Positions 23,778 to 36,744 of a DNA stretch of 64,000 bases are shown here, piece after piece. Every line of letters begins with the position of its first letter. Positions within the stretch are counted from its first letter, which is position 1. Source of the DNA: Paraescarpia echinospica (taxonomy: Eukaryota; Annelida; Polychaeta; Sabellida; Siboglinidae); contig CM034534.1 in NCBI GenBank assembly GCA_020002185.1, positions 32,966,049 through 33,030,048 on the forward strand, in the 5' to 3' direction. Below the pieces are notes generated by a model, which saw nothing but the letters and a program-made list of their open reading frames with translations, made no database searches and was not told where the DNA came from. Position numbers and translations under genes: made by a program.

Positions 23778-25122
23778 AGAAGAGGTTAGCAAGAGGGTGG
23801 TCAGGGTAGACATATGGAAGGGGTGTACAGTTGTAGCCTGGTTCACGACTAGGAAGGAAACAGCTGATGTGCATTATGTGTGTGCGTGGGACACCGGAAG
23901 GAAGGAAGGAAGGAGGAAGGAGGCAAGGGGCTGCTGACAATGTGGGAATGGTGGAGCTGGGAGGGGTGTTGTGTATCACAGAGGCAGACTTCAAAGTACA
24001 TGTGGGGGCTGGGTGGAGAGGTGTTGGTAGATGTAGATGGGGTTGAGGAATAGAGAGGGTTCAACTCTGGATGACCACATGAGAATTGGATCTGAAATAC
24101 CCCAGGAGGAGTCAGGAAGCTGCAGTTGTGGAGGATTAAAATTAAGGAATGCAAAGCTGTGGTGATCCTGAAGAACTAACAACTTGAACCACAAGATTGT
24201 TACAAGGTAGTTCTTTAAGGAAGATATCATTGCTGAATACAGTACGCGGAGAGGGTGAAGACTAAATGTGAAGAACTTGGGACAAGGAACCATATAAATG
24301 CTGAAAGGTATTCATTGGAGTTGCAGAGGAGCTTTGTGAAAGAACATTGGAAAGGGTGGAGTGTGAAGGAGTGGTAGCTATGGCTGCTGGATGAAGAAAA
24401 TATGGTAGCAGGAGATGAGAAGAATGTATAGAGATGATCAAGGAGATATATATATATATTATAATAACCTGACATAAGGCTGGCTGCTGTGTTGTATTTG
24501 TGTGGGAAACAGAAGAAAGCAGGAAGGACAGACATAGTCAGTGTATTAGGAAACATATTTAACTTGAAGCAGATTTGTTTACGAAGCTAGATAATGATAG
24601 TGGGAAGATGTCATATAAAATGATACAAGACCAGTATGGAGATGGCAAAGCCATGAAGGCGGGTGAGGTGTAAACAGCAATAGAAACAGGGACTTTGTGA
24701 GGCACTTCTGTAGGACTGGGAAACCTACTTGAGGTGAAACAGAGAGGAAATAATAGCGTTCTGGAGTTACATAAGTGTGTTATTGAAGGAAATGGAGATT
24801 ACAGATACAGAGTTTCAGACCACCTTGTAGAGGAGTACTGAGCCTAGGCAATGGTGTGGACATACTAATTGTAGTGTGAGATATTGGAGCCAGCTGGCAG
24901 AGGCCACCGAGAACCTGGGACATGGTAAGGTCTTGGAAGACTGATGGATGGGTGTGTCCCTGTGTAGAAGACAACTGGAGAAATGCAAGATGCAGGGGAG
25001 TTCAAAAGAGGTTGGAGGGAAGGGATCAAAGGTTAGGGTGACTTTATGTACCTTGGCAGAATGGTTATGAAGGGATGGTGTTTGGAGGTAAAGTCAAGTA
25101 AAATACAGTAAAGTATCCATAA
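23778..25122. other. Purine-rich gene-free intron stretch
   Basis: The plus strand is strongly G/A-rich (ggaaggaaggaaggagg near 23895 and many gga runs). Long minus-strand frames here are Pro/Ser/His-rich and follow from this bias; no gene was recognised. Confidence 0.4.
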
Positions 25123-25400
25123 AATAAAGGTTAGTTCTTGTATAATGTGGTGTCCAGTTCTTTGGACTGCTTAGAGCAATTTTCACTTCGCTCCTTGCAA
25201 AACGTGTTTGAACAATCAAATACCATCTTGGCTTCTCTGGGAGGCATTCAGCCACACTTGCAATTACTGTATGATGACTATTTGTAGTATTTTGTACATA
25301 TATATCCACCACTGTCTACAGCTAGGTACTCCTGTGCTCATTCATGTAGCTGAACTGGAGCAACAGAGTGAATGAACTTGCCCAAGGTTCGAAACGGAAA
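25123..25400 (-). mobile_element. SINE, minus strand
   Basis: The reverse complement has the family order: cagctacatgaatgag, agctgtagacagtggtgga, cagagaagccaagatgg, and a tail acattatacaagaac. The head near 25400 includes cgaaccttgggcaagttc. Confidence 0.8.
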
Positions 25401-25554
25401 TAAAGTATTCAAACTTGTATCTCTCGATTGAAAGTCTGACGATTAGAATTGTTATGAATGCATGGTGACAAGCACACAGAGTTGTGACAGACAGGGAGAT
25501 ATCGATCCAGTTTAAAGGAAAAGTCTAAAAAAATTCTGCAATGCTGGCATATTG

Positions 25555-25775
25555 ATCCAGTTCACTCAGCTGTAGGAATGAGTACTTAGCTATATATAGA
25601 AAGTGGTGGATTTTGTGTACAAGTAGTCTTCGCGCTTTAATTGCAGCATGGCTGAATCCTTCCCAGAGAAGTCTTGATGGTGTTTGATTGAACAGGTTTA
25701 CCGGGGAGTAAAGTGTAAAGTACTTTGTGCAGTCCTGAGGACTGGATACTGTGCTGTATAAGAACTTACATTTAC
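25555..25775 (+). mobile_element. SINE copy
   Basis: Body and tail are intact: cactcagctgtaggaatgag, aattgcagcatggctgaatc, gtaaagtgtaaagtacttt, ctggatactgtgctgtataa. The tRNA-like head is missing. Confidence 0.85.
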
Positions 25776-27125
25776 CTGTACTTTATCTGTACTTACTGGA
25801 GACAGTGGCACTGACAGAGCTGCAGCAAGAAGCCTGCAAGTTGGTAAGAACAACTAGGTCGAAGGAACTTCGGGAACAAGGCGGAATGGCCTGAGGGAAG
25901 AGATTGGTATGCAGCTGAATGGCTGGGTTCTCCGGGAAGAAGAGGTTGAAGCTGGGGGATGTGGGTGGGACATTTGGCGTGGATGGAGGCAGGGGAGGGA
26001 CTACCAAAAAGAGCACAGGTGGTGAATTTGTTGACGCCATAATTCTTACATCGTGATTATGATGGGATGTCTGAGATGAGCATGCAAAGAGGAGGGAAAA
26101 GCTTGGGAAAAGAATGTATGAAACACTGCAGCATTATATTATTGGGTTGATTTTGAGGAAGAACAACTATTTTTTAGGGACAAGTTGACCCTATTGCAGT
26201 TACATTATTATGTAAATGTTTCTGTATCCTTCCATCTTGACCCCAAACTGTCAGATATTAATAAATACTGATTTGCATACATAAGTATCGAAAACACTCC
26301 ATATTTCTTATGATATTTGCAACCACTAGACATTTTGTGACACATTCTACTACACGCGGTGATTATTACCCTGTGCCCTCAAAGTACTCAAGGATGGGTA
26401 AGTGGTGCTCTATCCAATTAGAATCTTTATTGTTGCTCTATCCCTTATTGTACACACACTTGGTTCGAGCGCCAGACTTTCAGGTAAGATGCCAAAAGAT
26501 GTAGGTCCCTTCTACTTGGTCGCTATGCCAGAGGAAATATGTAACCTGTCTTGGACTCACTGACTCTAGTCTGTAAATAGGATGGACTCGGCATTAGTGG
26601 CAGTGTAAAAACATCCTACAATCTGCGGCAGCGTTGGGAACATGTCACAGTCAAATATTACATTTTAAGCTCCAACAAAAACAACAGCGTTGATAATTAC
26701 AGACTCACAGAATGATGACATACAGTCTCCTTGACAATCCCAGTGTGTTTTGTTCGTGATTGAACTTTGTTAAAACATAATTGTTTGTTCCCAATTTGTG
26801 GTTAGGCACCAGCTTCAAAGCAATATGTGCCAATAAGACAATTTGCCCTGTGAGGTGTAGTAGCAGTGTTTAGAACATCACCCTCTCAATAAGGAAAACC
26901 GTTCAAACCACATTGCGACCTGTCTTTTTAATTAGTCTGGGAAATGTTGCTTTAGGCCATTGCTCTATCTGGTATAATGTTGTGCAATGATTTATGGGTG
27001 AATTCTTCTTAGAGCAGTTGAATTGCTGTTGTAGCGAACAGGTCTGTTGGATTACACTTCATAAACCTGATAAGCTGATACTGTCTTATTATTAGTAGTA
27101 TTATAAAATATCTAAAATACAAAAA
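25776..27125. other. Gene-free intron stretch
   Basis: The only structure noted is a weak tRNA-like stretch near 26855-26930 (tagcagtgtttagaac ... ccgttcaaacc) that may be an old SINE head of another family. Confidence 0.3.
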
Positions 27126-27129
27126 ATAT

Positions 27130-27970
27130 TTACATTGGTAATAATAATAATAATAATATTAATTTTTTTATAGAGCGCAATTTCCAATAAAATGCTCAGA
27201 GCGCTGTACAAGAAGCTAATATCATAAAACATTAAAATTTAGCAAAGGTATGTGCACAGTAGATATAAAATACAAATTTGATATAATAATTATAAAAACA
27301 GAACAATTTTATTTAATTACTAAAAATAGATAAATAAAAATATGTATATATAAAGCTGTTATTTAAACATTATTAAGATATATAAGATACTTTATGTATA
27401 TATAGAATAAATAATAGATATAATATTTACATATATGCAATCGTGGGTAGATAAATAAAATATAAGTTTAGGAGTAAAATGTCAAAGAAAGTAAAATGTC
27501 AACAGTATTCCGCTTTGAACATGTGTGTTTTCAGAGTCCGTTTGAACAGTGTTAGGTTTCCACTACATTTTATGTGAAACGGCAGCAGATTCCATAATCG
27601 AGGTCCTATCACTTCGAATGCGCGATCACCAAAACTAACAAGCTTCGTTCGCGGCACGTGTAGCAGATATTGTTGGGACGAACGTGTGCGCCCTGCAGAG
27701 CACTGTGTCTTCAGCATGTTCTCCAGGTACAATGGTCCGGTGCCGTTCAGACATCGATACACATGCATAAGAATCTTGAATTCGATTCGACATTTCACAG
27801 GTAGCCAGTGCAGTTCTTTCAGGATTGGGGTAATGTGATCTCTGCGAGGTGTAAAAGTAATGATTCTTGCTGCCATGTTTTGAATGCGTTGGAGTTTATT
27901 CAAATGTTCAAGTGGTAGTCCAGCAAGCAGCGCATTCCCATAATCCAGTCTAATCATCTCTGGCAAATAT
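27130..27970 (-). mobile_element. L2/CR1-like LINE, 5'-truncated
   Basis: The minus strand carries the RT C-terminal region (27499-27966), then an AT-rich 3' UTR, and ends near 27130 with cgctctataaaaaaatt followed by (ATT)n, a typical L2-clade tail. Confidence 0.8.
27499..27966 (-). pseudogene. LINE reverse transcriptase C-terminal fragment
   Basis: 155 codons are open: IRLDYGNALLAGLP, LQRIQNMAARIITF, DHITPILKELHWLPV, RIEFKILMHVYRCLNG, LVSFGDRAFEVIGPRLWNLL. These are the standard C-terminal motifs of CR1/L2/Jockey-like RT (S.LDYCN.L..GLP; HWLPV..RI.FK; GDRAF...APRLWN.LP). The catalytic YADD part is missing, consistent with 5' truncation at insertion. Confidence 0.88.
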
Positions 27971-27999
27971 TCCTCTTGAATTATTTGACAGTGTAGTGC

Positions 28000-29150
28000 T
28001 AAATGGATCGGTACAAACGCTATTACACATAAAAAACAGGTGTATAAATATTTTAGAAAATAAAAAAAATGAGATCAAGGAAAGTTTATTTTCATAGTCA
28101 TTCCAGACTCATGCGTGCTGTGATCTCCGCTGAAAGGAAGACATCAGGACTTGGATAAACAGTTCCTTACATTCAATGTTCCTTATATCCATGGGATAAA
28201 CAACACAGTACAGACCAGAAGGGGATTTTAAAGTCGTTCCTTTTAAGCGGATGTTCCATACTTCAGGAATCCTTATAGTAATAGTTCAATGTACTTTATG
28301 TTGGTTTTGTATCACCCGTAAGTTGACAGGGTTCCCACAATCTGCACGGTGCCCAAGTATGGGTAAGGTAAGTAAGAACTGTTGCCATGGCAACAAAACA
28401 TCACTGCAAAGCAAACAGGTACTACCGCCGGAACTAACTTGATACTGTTTTGTGTTTGCGAACAGTTTGCTATCAGCAGATAGTGCAAGGCCATCAGGAA
28501 TGTGTGGGTAATGACTCGAGCAAACATTGCAAGTGTTCTTGACTTTGTCAATATGTGTGGTACTATCGCACTTGATTCTCACCACTGCAAACATGCCCCC
28601 CAAACCCCCACTGTCTTTGTTACTTTCTCGTCACTATTTCAGTAGTTCCTAGTGTCGGTGTGGAAGGGTTCAGAATCGGAATGTGCAAAATGTTGTAACT
28701 TTTTGGGGAATGAAACAGCAGTTTTTGAATTGTTATGATTTAACAGGAAATACAGTATTGACGGCAATAGAACTAGAGGTCGACATAGAATTAAAATCCT
28801 TGATGGTTTAGCAGCCTGGCTTAGGACAAACCACAACAGAAGACACCTGGGAACAGTTTCAATAGCATTCTCTTGATAAGCCAGATTTTGCTGTTTAAAA
28901 TTGATTTGCTCCTTAACAATGATTGTGTAGACTGAAAACTGTTACCATCAGAAAGCGCCACCAAGAGACTTGCTGGTGTGTCACAGAAATAATGTCCCGT
29001 GTGATATAGCGGCAGCTTTTTGCATTTTGAAAAAGGTAATTAAATATAACAACGGATTCTGTTTAGTGATGGATTTTCTAATTAGCTCATTATCTTACCG
29101 ACCCCATCCCCAGATATCATGTGAAATGGAGGGTTATGATCCTGCAACAA
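28000..29150. other. Gene-free intron stretch
   Basis: No conserved coding, RNA or named repeat signal was seen. Confidence 0.35.
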
Positions 29151-29151
29151 A

Positions 29152-29290
29152 CATCCTCATTATTGGATTGGATTGATTGTTTATTTCTAAGTGGAAAATG
29201 CATACAAAGAGAAGAATATACAATACATAGACATTTACACATGGAATGGCGGAAGATAGAAGTGTTGTACTTATTAACCACTTCCCCCAT
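29152..29290 (-). mobile_element. Probable LINE 3' tail with attgg microsatellite
   Basis: attattggattggattgatt followed by gtttatttctaagtgg is, on the minus strand, an aaataaac end with a (CCAAT)n-like tail. No coding part remains. Confidence 0.35.
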
Positions 29291-29721
29291 CAATGATGAT
29301 GATGCTGATTAAACTTAATGTGTTTTCTTATCAACTGATATAAATGATAATGAACTAACTACAAGCACATGTCAACCATGTGGAAAGAACTTTTTAAAGT
29401 TTCTTTTCTGGAGACCCTGTGCTAGATACTGTGGCAGGGGTTAGTACCAGGATAGGCCTGGACTCGCTGTACCTGTGAATATGAGACAAACTCCACATGA
29501 ACGAATCGCCCTACCGGTTCATCTGGTATCACTTGCAAATATCCATTTCATTGTGTTCTATAGATGTGTCTTATATTACCAACAGAATTACCTGTTACAT
29601 GGTAACATGTTGCAGAAATGTATTGCTCAGTAGAGTCGCTAAAGTCCAAGCAGACTTGTATTACACAATCCCTTTTGAAGTCATTTCTGCCTGTTATTTG
29701 TATACTCTTATATGTCCAATA

Positions 29722-29855
29722 CAGTAAAACCTCACTTTATGGTCACCTCAGTAATACAGCCACCTCGTGATTAAGGTCACCTTGGGATAGTCCCAAATTT
29801 ATTCCATATATACCTGTACAGTAAAATATAAGAATAGGAAATTAATTGTAGGTAG
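29722..29855 (-). mobile_element. Truncated copy of the satellite-founder MITE
   Basis: It begins CAGTAAAACCTCACTTTATG after a TA and continues ggtcacctcagtaatacagcc and attaaggtcacc, matching one end of the 10375 and 49392 copies. It stops mid-element. It is inverted relative to the copy at 34284-34411. Confidence 0.8.
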
Positions 29856-29859
29856 ACTA

Positions 29860-30399
29860 TCTTCCCACCAGGGGCTTAGCAAGAGACCTGTCTTCAGACT
29901 TGGGATAACTGGCCAAGACAGTAATTACAACTGATAAGACTGGTGGAATTTAAGGGACCAGCTAGTTACTAGATTAACTAATAGTTCCAAGTCTAGGGGG
30001 GCCACATTAATTACTATCATTGGCACAACTGGTAGTGAAACAAATCTAATGGATCAGTATTAATTAAATAGATGGCTCAGTTAACACTGGTTTGTCATTG
30101 AAAAAAACTAAACTGGCCAAGAAGGGCTGTGATTGACCTGAATGGCCTCCAAGCTGTTCGTGTGTTAAAATATACACTTTTGATTAATTCAAGAATGCAA
30201 ACAAATATTTCAGGCTAAGGGCCTGTTTCCCACCACCCTGGATCCCCCTCAGACCCTTCTAAATAAGTTCCAGAAATAAGCAGTTACACAAAGATACACA
30301 TACTTAAATCATAAATGTAGTTTAAAGTTAAGGAAAGAATACAACAAGTTTTCTAAAAGTTGTGTGAAATATAATTTAGAACTAGCATAATTCTGAAAT
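29860..30399. other. Gene-free stretch before the 67-bp satellite
   Basis: No coding or repeat signal recognised. Confidence 0.35.
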
Positions 30400-33300
30400 G
30401 TTCACACGTGCAGTGGCACCTCCCTATTAAAGTCACTCTCGTGACTGGACACAAGTGACCTGAATAGTTCACACGTACAGTGGCACCTCCCTATTAAAGT
30501 CACTCTCAGGACTGGGCACAAGTGACCTGAATAGTTCATACGTACAGTGGCACCTCCCTATTAAGGTCACTCTCGTGACTGGACACAAGTGACCTGAATA
30601 GTTCACACGTACAATGGCACCTCGCTATTAAGGTCACTCTCGGGACTGGACACAAGTGACCTGAATAGTTCACACGTACAGTGGCACCTCGCTATTAAGG
30701 TCACTCTCGGGACTTGACACAAGTGACCTGAATAGTTCACACGTATAGTGGCACCTCCTTATTAAAGTCACTCTCAGGACTGGACACAAGTGACCTGAAT
30801 TGTTCATACGTACAGTGGCACCTCCCTGTTAAGGTCACTCTTGTGACTGGACACAAGTGACCTGAATAGTTCATTCGTACAGTGGCACCTCGCTATTAAG
30901 GTCACTCTCGGGACTGGACACAAGTGACCTGAATAGTTCACACGTACAGTAGCACCTCGCTATTAAAGTCACTCTCGGGACTGGACACAAGTGACCTGAA
31001 TAGTTCACACGTACAGTGGCACCTCGCTATTAAAGTCACTCTCATGACTGGACACAAGTGACCTGAATAGTTCATACGTAGAGTGGCACCTTCCTATTAA
31101 GGTCACTCTCGGGACTGGACAAAAGTGACCTGAATAGTTCACACGTACAATGGCACCTCGCTATTAAGGTCACTCTCGGGACTGGACACAAGTGACATGA
31201 ATAGTTCACACGTACAGTGGCACATCCCTATTAAAGTCACTGTCGTGACTGGACACAAGTGACCTGAATAGTTCACACGTGCAGTGGCACCTCGCTATTA
31301 AAGTCACTCTCGGGACTGGACACAAGTGACCTGAATAGTTCACACGTAGGCCTACAGTGGCACCTCCCTATTAAAGTCACTCTCGTGACTGGACACAAGT
31401 GACCTGAATAGTTCACACGTACAGTGGCACCTCCCTATTAAGGTCACTCTCAGGACTGGACACAAGTGACCTGAATAGTTCACATGTACAGTGGCACCTC
31501 CCTATTAAAGTCACTCTCAGGACTGGACACAAGTGACCTGAATAGTTCATACGTACAGTGGCACCTCCCTATTAAGGTCACTCTCATGACTGGACACAAG
31601 TGACCTGAATAGTTCACACGTACAATGGCACCTCGCTATTAAGGTCACTCTCGGGACTGGATACAAGTGACCTGAATAGTTCACACGTACAGTGGCACCT
31701 CACTATTAAGTTCACTCTCGGGACTTGACACAAGTGACCTGAATAGTTCACACGTACAGTGGCACCTCCCTATTAAAGTCACTCTCAGGACTGGACACAA
31801 TTGACCTGAATAGTTCATACGTACAGTGGCACCTCCCTGTTAAGGTCACTCTTGTGACTGGACACAGGTGACCTCAATAGTTCATTCGTACAGTGGCACC
31901 TCGCTATTAAGGTCACTCTCGGGACTGGACACAAGTGACCTGAATAGTTCACACGTACAGTGGCACCTCGCTATTAAAGTCACTCTCGGGACTGGACACA
32001 AGTGACCTGAATAGTTCACACGTACAGTGGCACCTCGCTATTAAAGTAACTCGGGACTGGACACAAGTGACCTGAATAGTTCACACGTACAGTGGCACCT
32101 CGCTATTAAAGTCACTCGTGACTGGACACAAGTGACCTGAATAGTTCACACATACAGTGGCACCTCCTTATTAAGGTCACTCTCAGGACTGGACACAAGT
32201 GAACTGAATAGTTCATACGTACAGTGGCACCTCGCTATTAAAGTCACTCTCAGGACTGGTCACAAGTGACCTGAATAGTTCACACATGCAGTGGCACCTC
32301 CCTATTAAAGTCACTCTCAGGATTGGACACAAGTGACCTGAATAGTTCACACGTACAATGGCACCTCGCTATTAAAGTCACTCTCAGGACTGGACACAAG
32401 TGACCTGAATAGTTCACACGTACAGTGGCACCTCGCTATTAAAGTCACTCTCGGGACTGGACACAAGTGACCTGAATAGTTCACACGTACAGTGGCACCT
32501 CGCTATTAAAGTCACTCTCGGGACTGGACACAAGTGACCTGAATAGTTCACACGTACAGTGGCACCTCCCTATTAAAGTCACTCGTGACTGGACACAAGT
32601 GACCTGAATAGTTCACATGTGCAGTGGCACCTCGCTATTAAAGTCACTCTCGGGACTGGACACAAGTGACCTGAATAGTTCAGATGTACAGTGGCACCTC
32701 CCTATTAAAGTCACTCTCAGGACTGGACACAAGTGACCTGAATAGGTCATACGTACAGTGGCACCTCCCTATTAAGGTCACTCTCGTGACTGGACACAAG
32801 TGACCTGAATAGTTCACACGTACAATGGCACCTCGCTATTAAGGTCACTCTCGGGACTGGACACAAGTGACCTGAATAGTTCACACGTACAGTGGCACCT
32901 CGCTATTAAGGTCACTCTCGGGACTTGACACAAGTGACCTGAATAGTTCACACGTACAGTGGCACCTCCCTATTAAAGTCACTCTCACGACTGGACACAA
33001 GTGACCGGAATAGTTCATACGTACAGTGGCACCTCCCTGTTAAAGTCACTCTCAGGACTGGACACAAGTGACCTGAATAGTTCACACGTACAGTGGCACC
33101 TCACTATTAAAGTCACTCTCGGGACTGGACTCAAGTGACCTGAATAGTTCACACGTACAGTGGCACCTAGCTATTAAAGTCACTCTCGGGACTTGACACA
33201 AGTGACCTGAATAGTTGAAACGTACAGTGGCACCTCGCTATTAAAGTCACTCTCGGGACTGGACACAAGTGACCTGAATAGTTCATACGTACAGTGGCAC

Positions 33301-34283
33301 CTAGCTATTAAAGTCACCCTCGGGACTGGACACAAGTGACCTGAATAGTTCACACGTACAGTGGCACCTCGCTATTAAAGTCGCTCTCGGGACTGGACAC
33401 AAGTGACCTGAATAGTTCACACGTACAGTGGCACCTCCCTATTAAAGTCACTCGTGACTGGACACAAGTGACCTGAATAGTTCACACGTGCAGTGGCACC
33501 TCGCTATTAAAGTCACTCTCGGGACTGGACACAAGTGACCTGAATAGTTCAGATGTACAGTGGCACCTCCCTATTAAAGTCACTCTCAGGACTGGACACA
33601 AGTGACCTGAATAGTTCATACGTACAGTGGCACCTCCCTATTAAGGTCACTCTCGTGACTGGACACAAGTGACCTGAATAGTTCACATGTACAATGGCAC
33701 CTCGCTATTAAGGTCACTCTCGGGACTGGACACAAGTGACCTGAATAGTTCACACGTACAGTGGCACCTCGCTATTAAAGTCACTCTCGGGACTGGACAC
33801 AAGTGTCCTGAATAGTTCACACGTACAGTGGCACCTCGCTATTAAAGTCACTCTCAGGACTGGACACAAGTGACCTGAATAGTTCACACGTACAGTGGCA
33901 CCTCCCTGTTAAAGTCACTCTCGGGACCGGACACAAGTGACCTCAATAGTTCATAAGTACAGTGGCACCTCGCTATTAAAGTTATGCTCGGGACTGGACA
34001 CAAGTGACCTGAATAGTTCATACGTACAGTGGCACCTCGCTATTAAAGTCACTCTCGGGACTGGACACAAGTGACCTGAATAGTTCACACATACAGTGGC
34101 ACCTCGCTATTAAAGTCACTCTCGGGAGTGGACACAAGTGACCTGAATAGTTCACACATACAGTGGCACCTCGCTATTAAAGTCACTCTCGGGACTGGAC
34201 ACAAGTGACCTGAATAATTCACACGTACAGTGGCACCTCGCTATTAAAGTCACTCGGGACTGGACACAAGTGACCTGAATAGT
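30400..34283 (+). repeat. 67-bp satellite, about 58 copies, derived from a MITE terminus
   Basis: The head-to-tail unit is gttcacacgt + acagtggcacctcgctatta + aagtcactctcgggactgga + cacaagtgacctgaata. The last 57 bp match the first 57 bp of the MITE at 10375; the first 10 bp look like flanking DNA caught in the unit. Copies differ mainly at a few sites (ccc/cgc, aag/agg, cgtg/cggg/cagg), and several are 2-4 bp short. The array passes directly into the rest of the same MITE at 34284. Confidence 0.95.
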
Positions 34284-34411
34284 GAGGTGATTGTTTTAGT
34301 AGGACTAATTTCTACACTTTACCGTTATGACAATTTTTGGGACTGTCCCAGGGTGACCTTAATTGCAAGGTGGCTTTATTACTGAGGTGACCATAAAGTG
34401 GGATTTGAACA
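34284..34411 (+). mobile_element. Remaining part of the MITE that bears the satellite
   Basis: Directly after the last 67-bp unit the sequence gtgaggtgattgttttag, gggactgtcccagggtgacc, ttaattgcaaggtggc and gaggtgaccataaagtggg follows the order of the 10375 copy to its far end. Confidence 0.85.
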
Positions 34412-35439
34412 TGTGGCATGAACCTTCCTGACTGATGTGAGATCAGATGGGGGTGATGTGAGATCAGGTGGGGGCGGTCTTGTGGACCAGATTGATAAGC
34501 AGATAGCTACTGCAGTAATCCTTGTGACCAGAGCAAAGTTTTGCACTAGTAGATAAACTATCCACATCAAGCGAGACCTCATTGATAAAAGTTGCCATAA
34601 CTCGGTGATTGCAATATCTCTGCGCTTCCTCCTTCACTACGATATTAGTGTTTATACAAGTCTACTTTATCAGATGTCCAAGAATTCATCTCATTCATAC
34701 TACAGCACTGTGTATAGTCTGTACTACTGTTGCTTCTGGGTGCTGCTGCAGTCGGTTCTTTCAATCACCATTCTGGATAGTTTCTACATTCATCTGATCA
34801 ATAAAGTTTTCATGATCTTATACCACCTTCTGCCACTTTTAAGTAATTTATGATTTTGATTGCATACAATCATATTCTAGCAGCAAACCATTTTTTTCAT
34901 AGTAGAGTATTGAAACATCATAACATTATACATCCAATTTGGATGTAAAATACTGCCTGTGATAACAAGGTTTTTGAACAAGATTGACTTCCAGAGCAGA
35001 AACCCCAGACGACCTTCACTAAGACAACAAGATAATTATGAAAATACAGAATCTGTTGTTAAATTTAAGGAATTTTAAAAAATGCAAAAAGCCACTGCTT
35101 TATCACAGAGGACACTATTTCTGCGACACACTGGCAGAAGTGTCCCAGTGACATGTCCTGGTGTTGACAGTTTTCAGCATTCAAGATGTGAGTTTATTCA
35201 GTAAAATTATATACATGCATTACATAATCAGAACAAAAATGACATATATATATAATAATACCGAGGATAGCACACAGGAGCACACATAGTAAGTACACTT
35301 ATTTCCAATGTGATCCTACAAATAGAGAAGTAATTATAATTAAAAAAACTAAAAAATAAATAGTATGATTTAAAAAAATAAAATATATGTAAAAATTAGC
35401 AACATTTAAAATACAATAAATAAATATGCATTAATAATA
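34412..35439. other. Gene-free intron stretch
   Basis: AT-rich; no coding or RNA signal recognised. Confidence 0.35.
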
Positions 35440-35443
35440 TTAA

Positions 35444-35808
35444 AGGGGCCCTGTATAGATTGCGCCATTCCACGGCATTTCTATTTATAGAACAGTCTCG
35501 TGCTGGCGATTTGTTTGCCATCGTTAGTTCGCGGGAACACAAGGAAAACGTGCGCTGAATCTAGTAATTGCGTTGTTGATAAGGATTCATTTATGACATA
35601 TACTGTTGGAACCTAACAACACTAAATAAATAAATCCTTATCAACAAAACAATCACTAGATGCAGCGCACTCTTGTCTTGTGTTCCCGAGAACTAACGAC
35701 AGCAAACATGTCGCCCGCACCAGACTGTTCTATAAATAGCAGCAGACGCCAAGCGTCGGCCGACAAAATACTTCTGCCGTGGAATAGCGCAATCTATACA
35801 GTGCCCCT
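35444..35808. mobile_element. MITE with TTAA target duplication and long inverted arms
   Basis: TTAA at 35440-35443 and 35809-35812 flanks aggggccctgtatagattgc and its partner (other strand) aggggcactgtatagattgc. The arms stay similar for ~150 bp (ctatttatagaacagtct, cgggaacacaag, gttgataaggatt) around a short centre. TTAA duplication points to piggyBac or Kolobok-type mobilisation. No gene inside. Confidence 0.85.
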
Positions 35809-35812
35809 TTAA

Positions 35813-36744
35813 GACGCAACGTAAAGTTTGTGTTCATAAGCCACCGATCTACTATATAAAAGGGTTGTCACCTTTTTTCTAAAACTAATCTTAGACCGAC
35901 ACTGTTTTTTTTCGGACGGCAAGTTCCAGTGGCATATGCCTGTATAAAGGAAAGAAGTTTGTCCAGAACCCTTTCCTCGGGGAATAACACATGCCAGTGG
36001 CTATTATGGGATATCTGTGATGAACCATTTCAACAAGATAATGGTTAAGGAAAGAAATTGATTGTAAAGAGCAACATTTGACTAAATGAGCTCGTAAGAA
36101 TGTTAGTAAAACCTTCCCCATATGGCAAGGGAACAAGGAAGCCTTTGATCCAACTTTTTTATCTAAGTGTACCCCGCCCTTCTGAGATATTTGGTTACCA
36201 ATAAGTGCTCTGCTGTAGTATTTAGTGGTTTCGCAGGCGTAAGGTTATCACAGTAGTCATAATTATAATGACAGCTTGTTTATGTTATAATGTGAAGAGA
36301 ATACTGTATACAAATGGTTTATAATGTGCAATCGTTGCTCCGATTACTCTGTATATTCTACTCTTTCCAAGTAGCCGTTTTTGTCACGTATCAGTGGAGC
36401 TTAGAGAAACAATATCAAGAGTGGCTTATCCTGAATTAGTGCAGCACTGGACTTCATTGATATACTCCTATCAGTCAAGATGTTTGTGCATTGATACTAA
36501 CAACCTTGTAATGACCTTCTAATCACTTCCAGCCAAGGAGTTTCACTTAGTAGTAGTCAGTACTAGTGGTTGGAACTGTATGGTTGGTTTAAGATAGGAT
36601 GGGCATGGCATAATACTCACTGCCTAGCTGAATAATTGATATAGACTACTTTATAGAGTAGCTTAATATGGAACCCGAAGAAATTAGAACACAGCATGCA
36701 CAGCACTGTACACATCCCATATATGCATATATATGGATTACATC
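35813..36744. other. Gene-free intron stretch
   Basis: No feature recognised. Confidence 0.35.

Noticed and set aside
23740..24556. Several Pro/Ser-rich minus-strand frames
   Set aside because: They follow from strong purine bias on the plus strand; no conserved motif or splice pattern.
26855..26930. Second tRNA-like SINE head
   Set aside because: The A- and B-box resemblance is weak and no second copy in the window supports it.
30400..34283. CRISPR-like array
   Set aside because: The repeats are head-to-tail with no unique spacers, in animal DNA; it is a satellite.
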